DNA of 64,000 bases, taken from Pseudomonas sp. B21_DOA. Lineage in GTDB: Bacteria; Pseudomonadota; Gammaproteobacteria; Pseudomonadales; Pseudomonadaceae. A program made the translations under genes and the position numbers. This document shows positions 44,938-56,839 of this stretch, one piece after another (within the stretch, counting starts at the first letter, position 1; every line of letters starts with the position of its first letter). The stretch spans positions 2,418,001 through 2,482,000 of the forward strand of contig CP086683.1 of the NCBI GenBank assembly GCA_030544685.1. Direction: 5' to 3'. Under the pieces are notes generated by a model. The model did no database searches. It was not told the DNA's origin and worked only from the letters and a program-made list of their open reading frames with translations.

Positions 44938-47900
44938 ATGAGTTATGTATTCAGCGATATGGAAAAATCAGAGATTATCAACGCAGCCAATATTTGCAAA
45001 GGAATGAGGCTGCGCTCAAAACAGCTTCAGTACGATGCACTGAAATTAGCAGGGGCAAGCTGCGCCCCCTGTACCAAAAGCTGTTCGATATTATTGGCGA
45101 AAAAATTTCTGAGGTTTTCGCTGTCGATAAAGAGGCTGGAGAGGTGCTGAAAAACGCCAGACTCTGGCTTGCCGTGGCCATTGATGCCAACGGTGGAAAC
45201 GGTGCCTACTCGGCCCTGATTCGTGGTTACACCTCACGTCAGGGTGAACTCAGACTGAATACGATTTTCAGTGAAGACCTGATGCAGCTTTCATCCAACC
45301 AGGTTGCCGTCAACTTCATCAATACCCTGATCAACGGATCCCTTGCCGGTCAACTGGCGCCATGGACGGTTCCGTCAATCAGCCAGATCGCTGAAATCGA
45401 CGCCAGCGCGATTGGCGAGGCGCTGTTCAAGGAGGTTTGCGGGGAGGACGATACCGCCGTGAAACGCAATGCCGGCTGGTCTGGAACAGTCGGATTCAGC
45501 CTGTTGGGCGGTAAACCTCCCTATGAAACGTGGAGACTGATCTCTGCGGGCGACCCGGATGCGGAAGATGGCGGCCCACCCACTCAGGCAAAGCCCAACC
45601 GGCTCGACGACTATAAAAACATTCTCTTCGCCATCGACGCCTACAGCGTCGGCCTGCGAGCGGCCATCAATAATTTCGGCGTCAATCCACTGCAAAGTCT
45701 GCTTTCAGTGGTGCCGGAGCAAGTCAATATCGCGCTGGCCAGTGGCAGTGTGAATCCGCTAATTGAACATGTAGTAAAAGGCACGCCTGTTGCCGCCGTG
45801 GTCGAGCTGATCTTGCGCTACGGCCAGAACGAATTTTTCGACATGTTCAAGCGCACTTACGACGGCGATTCTGCTGCCACACCCACCACCAACGAAACCT
45901 TCGCCAGCAACGCTTACGCATTCTTTTCGGCATTCTCCGCAGAACAGTCGCAAAGCATCGTCACCCGGACAATAGGCGAGTTCGGCAATGCCAATGCATG
46001 GGCAAAACTGGCAGGCGAGGCGACGCCGCTCGGTCTGGCGTTGCGTAACTCTTTGCAGCAACTCAGTGAAGTCGTCATAGAGCGAGCCGACGCTTATCCC
46101 GACCGCAACCTTGAACTTTACGATCCGCACACTGGCGAAGGCGACATCACCGCACCGTGGCTGGCGGATCGAGCGCAAATGCTGGCGCGGTTGATTGCCC
46201 GAACCCAGGGCTCGTTTGGCGAACACTCGCTGCAGCAGTTTTCCTACTCCGATCTCGCCTCAGGCAAACAGGCGCCGATGACCACCGGAGTGCTGAACCC
46301 GCTGGCCCTGTTCGGTGATGACGGCGGGCGATCTTTCGCTGGTGGCGCAAATGCCGATCATCTGTATGGCGGCGTGGGCAATGACTCGATCCATGGGATG
46401 GCCGGTCACGATGTCATTGAAGGTGGTCGCGGCAATGACTCGCTGAGCGGAGGTGACGGCAATGATGTGTTGTACGGGATGGCCGGTGATGATGTGCTGA
46501 TCGGAGGAAGGGGTAACGATTCTCTGATCGGGGGCGAAGGCAACGACCGTTATGAATTCTCCAGCGGCGATGGCCTCGACGAGATTCTTGATGCCAATGC
46601 CAATGGGCAACTGTGGATCAACGGCGGGCCGATTCCCCATCTCGAACGCCGCGCGCCTCTGAGCAATATCTGGTCTACCGAGGATCGGTCCATCAGCCTG
46701 ACGCTTGTTGAAAGCACCCTCAACATCAAATACGGCGAGGGCGATCTGGTGGTGATCAAAAACTTCCAGCCCGGGATGCTTGGCATCCGCCTCCCTGAAT
46801 ACGAGGGGCAGCCGCTCACTGCTGCGGATTTGACGCTTCAGGGCGACTGGAGAGCCAAAGACGCAGATCCAACTGTCCCCGGCGATCAGCCCTCCTTTGA
46901 TGAACTGGGCAACGTGGTGCTGCTGCCCCAGGTTAAACAGCGCAACAAGGCCGACGTACTTTACGGTTCCGCCGCAGACGACGTCATTCTCGGCTTGGGT
47001 GGTTCTGATCGATTGTTCGGCAAGGCTGGAGACGATCGATTATTCGGCGACAAGCAGACGACAATCGAAAAGGCCCTGGTTGAGGGTGATGCCAAGGGCA
47101 AGGCAAGTCGCGGAGACTGGCTCGACGGCGGGCAAGGTGACGATTTACTTATCGGTACGGCATCGCGAGACGTTCTGCTCGGTGGCAATGACCGGGATAC
47201 CCTGATCGGCGGTGCTGGCGATGATGTGTTATCCGGGGACGAAACCACCGGTGCGCTGGAACAAGGTTGGGCGGTCAAGCGCGCTGCCGTCACGATTGCT
47301 CGCGGTGTGACCAGTCACCGAGCGGTCTATTCAAAGGCCTCGATAAACAGCGCGCCCGAGGGCGCTGACGACGTGCTGTACGGGCAGGGTGGCAAGGATA
47401 TTATCAACGGCGGCTGGGGTGAGGACCTGCTTGACGGCGGAGCTGACGACGATTTTCTCAAAGGCGATCAAGGTAACGACACCCTGGCCGGTGGCAGCGG
47501 CAACGACGTAATGCTCGGCGACAACCTCGATTGGGGCGGTGGTCTACCCAGCAAACACCATGGCAACGATATGCTGGACGGCGGCAGTGGTGATGATTCA
47601 CTCGGCGGTAACGGTGGCAGCGACGCTTTGTATGGCGGCCCTGGCAACGACATCTTGCAGGGTGATGACGGCGTACTGGACGGCGTCGAAGGCGATGCCG
47701 CGCATTTTTTGGCGATGATCTGCTGGACGGTGGCCCCGGCGATGACAAGCTCTGGGGCGGCGGTGGCGATGATTTGCTCTTCGGCGGCGAAGGCAATGAT
47801 GATCTGATTGGCGATAGCCCCGAGCATCCGGTTCGTTATCAGGGTAACGACTTTCTTGATGGCGGTGCGGGGGATGACACCCTGCGAGGCATGGGCGGCG

Positions 47901-50465
47901 CGGATACGCTGCTGGGTGGGGCGGGAGCTGATTTCCTCGATGGTGACGTGTCTGACCTGCAGCCGGGCGGCATCAACGATGATTTGCTTCAGGGCGGTGA
48001 AGGAAACGATACGTTGCAGGGTGGCTTCGGTGCGGACACGCTGTACGGCGGCGCGGGTGACGACATCCTGGCCGGCGATTACGAAAACAGCGCTGAGGCC
48101 GAGCACAATGCCGATTATCTGGACGGTGGTTCAGGCAACGACACGCTGCTCGGAGGCGCTGGCAACGACACCTTGCTGGGCGGGGAAGGGACGGACTACC
48201 TGCGCGGCGATTCTGGCGATAACGTGTTTGATGGCGGTCCCGGTCACGACGTGTTGGACGGGCTGGATGGCGCTGACATCTACTATTTCGGCGCTGGCGA
48301 CGGCCTGGATATCGTCACCGATGCTGGCGGCCGCAACATCATCAGGTTCGGCGCAGGGTTTTCCGCGCGAAGCCTGAAGGCCGACGTTATCGAAGTTACC
48401 GTCGGTACGGTGTTGCGACTGGCCAATGGCACGGGCGACGCGATACTCATCAAAAATCACGAGAAGTGGAAGGATTCCACATTCAGTTTCAGCGACGGCG
48501 TGGTACTGGATTACGCAGATGTCCTGCGCAAAACTCTGCCACCAATAGAGACGGCCGCGTCACCCATACTGGAACCTGTCACCGTCCCTGCAACCCCTGA
48601 AAGCAAAGTTGAGGATCCGGTTCAGCCAGACGATGTAACCGCTACGGCGCAAGGCCCGGTGGCATCTGTTCAAACGGTCGACTGGACCGATGAGTTCCTC
48701 ACGCAACTCAAGTCAAAACGCTCTGCCCGCAAACTCGCCACAGGTTTTACCTTGAACGATCAAGGCGTCTGGGTTCGCAGTCATATCTCCACCAGCGCCA
48801 CCGGCTACACCACTCACACCGAACTGAACGATGACAGCATCGGGGCCGGGGCACTGTCGGAAACGCCGCCATGGATGAAGGCTGATGCCGGGCAAGCCGT
48901 GATCAGTGAGAGGCAGTCGAAGACCACAACCCGTGTCGAACAGAAACTGGTGAAAGCGGAGGGAGCAATGCCTTCCTCAAGCCAGGCACCTCGCTATTAT
49001 CGATCCGGCTCGGCCAACGGGTTTTCATTCAATACGGGCGACGTATTGGTTGAAGACCGACAGCAATCCGGCGCGCTTGAAGGCTGGTACGTCTATCCGG
49101 CGGCAAGCTTCAGTTCGGGTGCAACAGTGCCCAAGGCGTTTCGCTGGGATGTCACGACTGAAACGATCAAACGGAAAATCGTCCATGGCAACGATGCCGG
49201 CGGGCGAGTCAACGTCGAAGTGGAAAACGTTTTCCACGGCGGCGCGGGAGACGATCTGATCGTCGCTTATGCAGGCTCCCCACTTGACTACGGCACTGTC
49301 GGTGACAGAACACCGGGCGCGTTTTTATCCGCAGGTGCAGGTGACGATACCTTGCTGGGCTCCGAGGGCGCCGACTATCTGCTCAGCGGCTCGGGTGATG
49401 ACTGGCTCTACGGCGAAGACGGCGCCGACACCTACATCGTGCAAGCGCATGCCGGAGCGACAACCACGATTGCGGACGTGCTCAACCCTGTTTTCCACCG
49501 AGCAGAAATTGGCGTAGCGGGGTGGAAAGACCAATACGGATTGATCGATCAGGACACGGTCGTTCTTCCAGCAGGCGCGCAGCGCGATGTACTGCAATTG
49601 AGCTGGGGTGCTGCGCTGATAGAGACCACCCATGTCGAGCTGGAGCCCAACCCGAGTCGCGGGGCTTACCGCAACCCGCCGAGAGCGAAAATGCTTCATC
49701 CGACACTCGATATCCAATGGGGCGGGACGCAAAAGTCCGCATCGTCTTGCCCCACAACGGTGAACTTGAGGGCGCCGGTATTGAGCTCGCAAAGTTCGCC
49801 GATGGGTCGGTCGCAAGTTTGAAGCAGCTCCTGGAATCAAGTCAGCTGGGACCCGCGCCCGAGACTTTTCATACGGGTGTCATCGTCAACCATCCCACCC
49901 GTTCAACTTCCTTGCGAGACGGACGAGCACTTCCATTAGTCGGCGGTCGTGGCAATGACACGATAACCGGGGCGGGAGAGATCCGAGGTATGCAGGGGGA
50001 TGATGTGCTCACGGGCAGCCCCGGTGATGATCTGCTGCTGGGGGGCCGGGTGATGACACGCTGGCGGGCGGCGCTGGAAGTGATCTCTACCGATACGATG
50101 GCCTCGGTCGAGACGTGATCATCAATAACGGAGGCGGCCGGGACGGGATCGATTTTTCCGAACGCAGGTTGACGATCGACAACTTGAAGTTTCACCGTGA
50201 GCGCGATGATCTGGTGATCGTGGTGGATTACGGCATGGCGCCGAAAATCCGGGTTTCCAATCACTTTTCCGCAGGTGAAAGCGCTATTGGCTTCATAAGG
50301 GTCAGCGAAGGAACAGCGACTCAAGACTACACCGCAACGCAAATTGCCGAACGTCTGCATCCTCTCCCGCCACTGAGGGACGTCGAGGATATTTTGATAA
50401 AGGGCGACGATGAAGCGCAGCGGGCATTGAAGGAAATCATTGGGTTCTACGAACTGAACGTCTGA
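44938..50465 (+). pseudogene. giant RTX calcium-binding protein, four frameshifts
   Basis: From the ATG at 44938 (AAGGAAG upstream), reading can be kept only by adding one base at each of four places: C run 44987-44988, T6 at 47705-47710, G3 at 49724-49726 and CCGGG at 46-50 of 50001-50050. This yields about 1843 residues. An N-terminal helical region of about 450 residues of unknown type is followed by arrays of Ca-binding nonapeptides (GGxGxDxLx) at about 46330-46550, 46960-47260, 47370-48300, 49330-49440 and 49940-50110, with beta-rich spacers. Such proteins are secreted by type I systems, but no secretion genes are in the window. Lower GC suggests acquisition. Confidence 0.8.
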
Positions 50466-50532
50466 GTTGCCAAACGACCGATTGAGCCAGCCCGCGACGC
50501 AAACCAGTTGCCATCGCGGGCCACGAGTCAGC

Positions 50533-51645
50533 TCAATACTGAGTCAGATCCGCCAACGGATGCCGCCCCTCCCAGACTTTATGAAAGTGCGCCTTGACCA
50601 CCGCATCCGGCACGTTATTGATATCCGGCCAGTGCCAGTGCGGCTTCTGATCCTTGTCGATCAAACGCGCGCGCACGCCTTCGCTGAATTCCGGATGACG
50701 GCAGCAATTGAGGCTCAGGGTGTATTCCATCTGGAATACTTCGGCCAGCGACATGTGCCGCGCGCGGCTAATCTGTTCCCAGACCAGATGCGCGGTCAGC
50801 GGTGAACCCTCGGTCATGGTTTTCGCCGCGCGGGCAATCAACGGATCGCTGCTGTCGCGGTGCAGGCTGATGGCTTTCCACGCACAGGCAACGTCGCTGA
50901 CATCGAGCAGTTCGTCGATCTGCGGACGACGCGGCAGCCACTGCGCTTCGGGCATTTGCTCAAGTGCCTCCTGCTGCAGAGCCTTGAGCAGGCTGTTGAG
51001 CTGCATGGCGGTCTGTTCCTGCCAGTTCAATTGCAGCAAGCCTTCGATCAATTGCGGTTGCTGTTCGTCGAGCAGGAAGCGGTCGGCCAGATCCAGATCC
51101 AGCGCATCACGGCCGTTGATGTGCGCGCCGGTCAGGCCGAGAAACAAGCCGAGCCTGCCCGGCAATCGGGCGAGAAACCAACTGGCGCCGACGTCCGGAT
51201 ACAGACCAATGGTGATTTCCGGCATCGCCAGACGGCTGCTCTGCGTGACGATCCGCGTGCTCGCGCCTTGCAACAGGCCCATACCGCCGCCCAGCACGTA
51301 ACCGTGCCCCCAGCAGATCAGCGGTTTCGGATAGGTATGCAGGCTGTAATCGAGGCGATATTCCGCGCTGAAAAATTGCGCGGCCAGCGGCGGGACTTCG
51401 CCGGGGTGAGCACGGCAGGCTTCGACCAGGCTGCGCACTTCGCCACCGGCGCAGAAGGCTTTGGCGCCGTTGCCGCGCAGCAGCACGCAGACGACTTGCG
51501 GGTCATTGGCCCAGGCGTTCAATTTGTCGCTGAGGGCGTTGATCATCGGCAGGGACAGGGCATTCAGCGATTTTTCGGCATCCAGGCTGGCGATGCCGAT
51601 GCGGGCGCCGTCGGTGCCGGTAAGTTCTTCGAAGTGCAGATTCAT
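50533..51645 (-). CDS. enoyl-CoA hydratase/isomerase family (3-hydroxyisobutyryl-CoA hydrolase-like)
   Basis: The 370-residue crotonase-fold protein has the oxyanion-hole segments FCAGGEVRSLVE and GHGYVLGGGMGLLQGAS, and the motif MPEITIGLYPDVGASWFLARLPG with the glutamate and aspartate of 3-hydroxyisobutyryl-CoA hydrolase, whose length (about 360-380) it shares. That enzyme acts in valine breakdown. No other valine-pathway genes are nearby, so annotation remains at family level with this best guess. Confidence 0.87.
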   Translation of the reverse strand: MNLHFEELTGTDGARIGIASLDAEKSLNALSLPMINALSDKLNAWANDPQVVCVLLRGNGAKAFCAGGEVRSLVEACRAHPGEVPPLAAQFFSAEYRLDYSLHTYPKPLICWGHGYVLGGGMGLLQGASTRIVTQSSRLAMPEITIGLYPDVGASWFLARLPGRLGLFLGLTGAHINGRDALDLDLADRFLLDEQQPQLIEGLLQLNWQEQTAMQLNSLLKALQQEALEQMPEAQWLPRRPQIDELLDVSDVACAWKAISLHRDSSDPLIARAAKTMTEGSPLTAHLVWEQISRARHMSLAEVFQMEYTLSLNCCRHPEFSEGVRARLIDKDQKPHWHWPDINNVPDAVVKAHFHKVWEGRHPLADLTQY

Positions 51646-51776
51646 CGTGACCTCGATCGGGAATTTGAGCGATCAGTATGATCGCTATGGGGAAAGTGCC
51701 GGGTCTGCGTCAGATCAATTGACAAGCGTGGTCGGCTTTCCTAGGGTTCGCCCCATTGTTTTTGCCGGAAATGACC

Positions 51777-52469
51777 ATGACTGCTGACGACCGTATCAAA
51801 CTCGAACCGAGCTGGAAGGAAGCACTGCGTGCTGAGTTCGACCAGCCGTACATGGCAGAGTTGCGCAGCTTTCTGCAGCAGGAGCGGGCCGCCGGCAAGG
51901 AGATCTATCCGCCGGGACCGATGATTTTCAACGCACTGAACTCCACGCCGCTGGACCAGGTGAAAGTGGTGATCCTCGGCCAGGACCCGTATCACGGCCC
52001 GGGCCAGGCCCACGGTCTGTGCTTCTCGGTGCAACCGGGCGTGCCGGCGCCGCCGTCGCTGGTCAACATCTATAAAGAGCTGAAGCGCGACCTCAATATC
52101 GACATTCCCAACCACGGCTACCTGCAGAGCTGGGCCGAACAGGGTGTGCTGCTGCTCAACACCACCATGACCGTCGAGCGCGCCAACGCCAACGCGCACA
52201 AGGACAAGGGCTGGCAACACTTCACCGACCGCATCATTGAAGTGGTCAGCGAAAAGCAGCCGCATCTGGTATTCATGCTTTGGGGCGCCCATGCGCAGAG
52301 CAAGCAGAAGCTGATCGACGCGACCAAGCATCTGGTGCTGACCTCGGTGCATCCATCGCCGTTGTCGGCCTATCGCGGATTTTTGGGTTGTGGCCACTTC
52401 AGCCGGACCAACAAGTTTCTCGAACAGAATGGCGAAACGCCGATCGATTGGCGCTTGCCACCAATTTGA
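51777..52469 (+). CDS. ung: uracil-DNA glycosylase
   Basis: The 230-residue protein starts at the second of two close ATGs (51777), better spaced from GCCGGAA than 51771. It has the water-activating loop [20 protein letters not shown] and the C-terminal [18 protein letters not shown]. It removes uracil from DNA in base-excision repair. Confidence 0.96.
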   Translation: MTADDRIKLEPSWKEALRAEFDQPYMAELRSFLQQERAAGKEIYPPGPMIFNALNSTPLDQVKVVILGQDPYHGPGQAHGLCFSVQPGVPAPPSLVNIYKELKRDLNIDIPNHGYLQSWAEQGVLLLNTTMTVERANANAHKDKGWQHFTDRIIEVVSEKQPHLVFMLWGAHAQSKQKLIDATKHLVLTSVHPSPLSAYRGFLGCGHFSRTNKFLEQNGETPIDWRLPPI

Positions 52470-52488
52470 TGTCTCGACCGGGTTGGCC

Positions 52489-52564
52489 CTTCGCGAGCAG
52501 GCTCGCTCCCACAGGAATTGTGTGCAATCCACAAACCCCGGTGGGAGCGAGCCTGCTCGCGAAA
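52489..52564. repeat. REPIN (GAG-core arms)
   Basis: Inverted arms GCGAGCAGGCTCGCTCCCAC and GTGGGAGCGAGCCTGCTCGC about 28 bp apart, between convergent ung and the AbrB gene. Confidence 0.85.
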
Positions 52565-52585
52565 AGGGCAACTCGGTTTTCAGTC

Positions 52586-53619
52586 TTACGCGGGATGACG
52601 GTTCCAGTACCTGAACAACGGCTCCGCCAGAAACAGCACAAACAACAGCCGCATCACCTGCATCGCCGTTACCAGTGGCACCGACAATTGCAGGGTCTCC
52701 GCCGTCAAGCTCATCTCGGCAATCCCGCCGGGCATCATCCCAAGGGTCAGCGAACGCAAATCCAGATGGGTCAGCGTACTCAAGCCCAACGCGGCCAGTG
52801 ACGCGATCAACATGGTCAGTGCCGTGCCGATCAAAGTCCGGCCCATGAAGGATGGGGCGTGGCGGAAGAACTGGCGATTGAAGTGACAGCCCAGACCGCT
52901 GCCGATCAGCCATTGGCCGATCTGACTGCCGCCATTGGGCAAACCGATGTGCAAATCCCACGTAATGCTCACCGCCGCACTGACCAGCAACGGCCCGAAC
53001 AGCCATGGATTGGGTTGGCGCAAACGCTGCCAGAGCCACGCGAGCAGGGCGCCCGCTGGGAAAAGAATCGCCAGCCAGCGCCAATCGACGCTGCCGGCGT
53101 GAGCAATCGGCGTGCCGTCACCGAGCAGATACTTGAACGCCGCCGGCACGCACAACACCACCACCAGTACCCGCAGACTCTGCCCGGCCGCAACATGGCT
53201 GAGCCGGGCGCCATTGCGCGCGCCAAGGTTGACCATCTCCCCGGAACCACCGGGCATGCTTGAGAAAAATGCCGTGGCACGGTCCTCGCCGGTGCGGCGC
53301 ATCAGCCACACGCCGACTACCGCCGACAGGCTGGTGACCAGCGCACCGAAGAAGATCAAACCGAAATGACTGAGCACCTGTTCCATCACCAGCGGGGTGA
53401 AGTGCAGGCCGATACCGATGCCGACGATCCACTGTCCGCACTTGCGCCCGCCAGGATTTCCGCCAGTTGCCACGGCGTCAGGCAGCGCACCAGGATGATC
53501 GCCAGCAACGAGCCGACCATCCACGGTAGCGGCCAGCCGATCTGGCTGGCGATGAAACCGCCAAGCAGACCGACCAGCGGGGTGCCCCACCAGGCTTTCA
53601 GGGAAGCGCGATCAGACAT
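52586..53619 (-). pseudogene. AbrB family membrane protein, frameshifted
   Basis: The frame from the ATG at 53619 gives LVGLLGGFIASQIGWPLPWMVGS and is lost after LAEILAG. It resumes in another frame as KCGQWIVGIGIGLHFTPLVM. Adding one base at about 53444-53452 gives about 344 residues, normal for this family of ten-helix membrane proteins (named for similarity to AmoA/AbrB duplication domains). SMPGGSGEMVNLGARNGAR and MMPGGIAEMSLTAE are the two family repeats. Overlaps the tctA stop by eight bases, so part of the tct operon. Confidence 0.85.
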
Positions 53620-55125
53620 CGGCGATGGCGCGCCGCGCAGCCGAACGCTTGCGCCAGATGCGAATCAGCGGCATCAGCAGCATGATCGCGGTGAGGATCC
53701 AGCAACCGAAGGTGATCGGGCTCGACCAGAGAATCTCCAGCGCACCGTTGGAGATCGACAGGGCGCGACGCAGGTTCTGCTCCATCAGGCCACCAAGGAT
53801 AAAGCCCAGCAGCAGCGGCGACAGCGGGAAATCCAGCTTGCGCAGGATGTAACCGAAGATGCCGATACCGATCATGAGGAACAGATCGAAGGTGGTCGCG
53901 TGCACCGCGTAAACACCAATCCCGGTGATGATCGCGATGATCGGCACCAGCGCCCAGTTCGGCACCGCGAGGATGCGGGTGAACACGCGGATCATCGGGA
54001 TGTTGAGGATCACCAGCATGACGTTGGCGATGAACAACGACGCGATCAGGCCCCAGACGATGTCCGGTTGCTGTTGGAACAGCAGTGGACCCGGGGTGAT
54101 GTTGTACAGCGACAGCGCGCCGATCATCACCGCCGTGGTGCCCGAACCCGGAACGCCGAGGGTCAGCATCGGAACGAGAGCGCCGCACGCCGCGCCGCCG
54201 ATAGCGGTTTCCGGCGCGGCCAGACCACGGGGATCGCCTTCACCGAATTTGCCGCTGGTGCCGGCGATGCGCTTCTCGGTCATGTAGGCCACGGCACTGG
54301 CGAGCGTTGCGCCGGCGCCGGGCAGCACACCCATGATGAAACCGAGCACGCCGCAGCGGACGTTGACGACGAAAACCGACGCCGCTTCCTTGAAGTTGAA
54401 CATCATCCGGCCGGTGGCTTTCACCGCTTCCTGGCCGTGGTGGGTTTTTCCAGCAGCAGAAGGATTTCGCTGATCGAGAACAGACCCAGCACCAGCACAA
54501 CGAACTGAATGCCGTCGGTCAGGTGAATGTTGTCGCCGGTGAAACGGTACACACCACTGTTGGCGTCGATGCCGACGGTGGAAAGGAACAGACCGATCAG
54601 CGCCGCAATAAAGGTCTTCAGCGGTCGATCACCGGCCATGCCGCCGAGACAGACAATCGCGAACACCATCAACACGAAGTATTCCGCCGGTCCGAAGGCA
54701 ATCGCCCATTTCGCCAGCAGCGGCGCAAACAGCACCATGCCGCAAGTGGCGATGAATGCGCCGATGAACGAACTCCACGCCGACAGCGACAGTGCCACAC
54801 CGGCCATACCTTTACGGGCCATCGGATAGCCGTCGAGGGTGGTCATTACAGTTGAGGCTTCGCCCGGAATGTTCAGCAGGATCGAACTGATCCGGCCGCC
54901 GTATTCGCAGCCCAGATACACCGCCGCGAGCAGAATCAGCGCCGACTCCGGCGGCAGGCCGAGGGCGAACGCGATCGGGATCAGCAGCGCCACGCCGTTG
55001 ATCGGACCGAGGCCCGGCAACAGACCGACGACGGTGCCGATCAGAGTGCCGCACAATGCGGTCACCAGGTTGTACGGGCTCAGCGCGACGCCGAAGCCCT
55101 GACCCAAATAGCCAAGGGTATCCAT
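53612..55125 (-). pseudogene. tctA: tripartite tricarboxylate transporter large membrane subunit TctA, frameshifted
   Basis: From the ATG at 55125 the N-terminal half reads as TctA (GTVVGLLPGLGPINGVALLIPIAF in part, GGRISSILLNIPGEASTVMTTLDG). It stops early after LEKP. The second half continues in a neighbouring frame (RMMFNFKEAASVFVVNVRCG, MGVLPGAGATLASAVAYMTE, LGVPGSGTTAVMIGAL). One more T in the T5 run at 54445-54449 unites them as 504 residues, the family length. It is the 12-helix subunit for sodium-coupled citrate-type uptake. Confidence 0.9.
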
Positions 55126-55126
55126 A

Positions 55127-55585
55127 TCAGTTCTCCAGGACGCTGAGCAGGCCGAGAGGCAGCGGAACATCCATCAAGCGATCGAACAGCAGATAGAGAC
55201 CAACCGCCATCAGGCTGATGATCACCACGCTCGGCAGCCAGCGGCCGCCGTAGAGACGCGCCATCGGTACGCCGGTAATGATGCTGGCCACGATGAAACC
55301 AAGGGGTTCGAAGGTGCCGGCAAACACCAGCAACAACACCACGCACAGACCGATCTTGGTCAGGGTTTCGCGATCCAGCGGCGGCTCATCCGGGTTGTGT
55401 TTGATCGGCGCCGGGCGAAACACCATGTACAGCAGTGCCAGGCCCATCAGGCCGAGCATCAGCAGCGGAAAGGCGCGCGGGCCGACCGGTTCGTAGGAAA
55501 AGGCCGCTTGGTACGGCCACGCCATCAGTGCCAGGCCGGCACACACCAGCAGCAACACTGAGGCGAAAATGCGTTGAATTAGCAT
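55127..55585 (-). CDS. tctB: tripartite tricarboxylate transporter small membrane subunit TctB
   Basis: The 152-residue protein from the ATG at 55585 has four membrane segments and the TctB start MLIQRIFASVLLLVCAGLAL. It ends one base before the tctA start codon. It is the small partner of TctA in the inner membrane. Confidence 0.9.
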   Translation of the reverse strand: MLIQRIFASVLLLVCAGLALMAWPYQAAFSYEPVGPRAFPLLMLGLMGLALLYMVFRPAPIKHNPDEPPLDRETLTKIGLCVVLLLVFAGTFEPLGFIVASIITGVPMARLYGGRWLPSVVIISLMAVGLYLLFDRLMDVPLPLGLLSVLEN

Positions 55586-55640
55586 GGGAGCTCCTGGGCT
55601 GCGTCCCTGCGTAGGAGACGCAGCCACTAGACAGAGACGA

Positions 55641-56617
55641 TCACTGGATCAGGCCGAACTCTTTGGCCAGCACTTTGTAGTCGGCGACCTGCTTCTTCAC
55701 GTAGGTGTCCAGTTCCGGGCCGGTCATGGCGAACGGGAACAGCTCACGCTGATCGCGCAGCTTGGCGAACTCGTCGGAAGCGAGCAGTTTGTCGAACGCG
55801 TCTTTCCACCAGGCGTAGTCTTCGTCGCTGACTTTCGGCCCGAGGTAGAAGCCCCGCACCACTGGCCAGACGATGTCATAGCCTTGCTCGCGAGCGGTCG
55901 GGATGTCTTTCATTTCCGGCTCGTCCAGACGTTTGTCGGCGAACACCGCGAGCAGACGCATGTCACCGCTCTGGATGTGCGGCATGGAGTCGGAGATGTC
56001 GGTACTGCCGACCTGGATGTGACCACCGAGCAGGGCCGTGGCGATTTCACCGCCGCCTTCGAGTGCCACGTAACGCAGCTCGCGCGGGTTGATCCCGGCA
56101 GCCTTGGCGATCAATGCGGTCTGCATCCAGTCCTGACTGCCGACGGTGCCGCCGGAGCCGATGACCACCGAGCCTGGATCTTTCTTCAGGGCTTGAACGA
56201 GATCGTCCAGAGTCTTGTAGGGCGAATCGCTTTTCACTGCGATGGCGCCGTAGCTGGTGCCAACCGCCGCGAGCCAGCGCACGTTGGTTTCATCAAAGCG
56301 ACCGAACTTGCCCTGCGCCAGGTTCAACAGCGAACCGCTCGACCATGCGACCAGCGTGCCGGCATCCGCCGGGCGTTGCGCGACCACCGCGTTGTACGCC
56401 ACCGCGCCGACACCGCCGGGCATGTAGGTGACGCGCATCGGCTTGCTCAGCAGCTTCTGGTTGACCAGGGCGCTCTGCACCAGTTTGCAGGTCAGATCGA
56501 AACCGCCGCCGGGGAGGCAGGAGCGATGCATTCCGGGCGTTTCGGCTCGGCCATGAGTTGGCCGGCGAACAGCATCGCGCCAGCGGCGAGAGCGACTTTA
56601 CGCAGTGATACGTTCAT
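55641..56617 (-). pseudogene. tctC: tripartite tricarboxylate transporter substrate-binding protein TctC, frameshifted near the signal peptide
   Basis: From the ATG at 56617 there is a signal peptide (LRKVALAAGAMLFAGQLMA) and the mature start EPKRPECIAPASP, where the frame is lost. It resumes as GGGFDLTCKLVQSAL. One more base in the G4 run at 56511-56514 gives 325 residues, the family norm. Further motifs are MRVTYMPGGVGAVAYN and VVIGSGGTVGSQDWMQT. It binds the tricarboxylate in the periplasm. First gene of the operon; divergent from tctDE. Confidence 0.9.
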
Positions 56618-56679
56618 TTGAGTCTCCAGAGGAGTTGTTGTTATGGATGGACTGAATGATCAACGGGCAACGCTAAAGC

Positions 56680-56826
56680 TTAGCGGCAGGCGCAGTTTTC
56701 TCGCGGCGGGAGCGCAAGCATTGAAACAACGGAGGGGAAACAGGACCGCGGTGAGAAACCGACAGTGCAATTCTGGAATCGAGCAAGGCGAGCAGGCATT
56801 ACAGCCTTGGTGCGCATGGAAGGCAT
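56680..56826 (-). CDS. possible leader peptide of the tct operon (48 residues)
   Basis: An ATG at 56826 is nine bases after a clean GGAG (56839-56836), which itself follows AAGAACAATAAC, a fourfold AAN run. It opens a 48-residue frame ending 62 bp before the tctC start. The encoded peptide (four cysteines, ending PRENCACR) has no known relative to me. The strong ribosome site is the main support; it could also be a relic of a lost porin gene start (opdH lies here in P. aeruginosa). Confidence 0.35.
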   Translation of the reverse strand: MPSMRTKAVMPARLARFQNCTVGFSPRSCFPSVVSMLALPPRENCACR

Positions 56827-56839
56827 GCTGGGGTACTCC

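Noticed and set aside
54421..54449. Programmed frameshift in tctA
   Set aside because: Although there is an A5/T5 run, no such control is known for TctA and the same kind of lesion recurs in many unrelated genes here, so an error or mutation is more likely.
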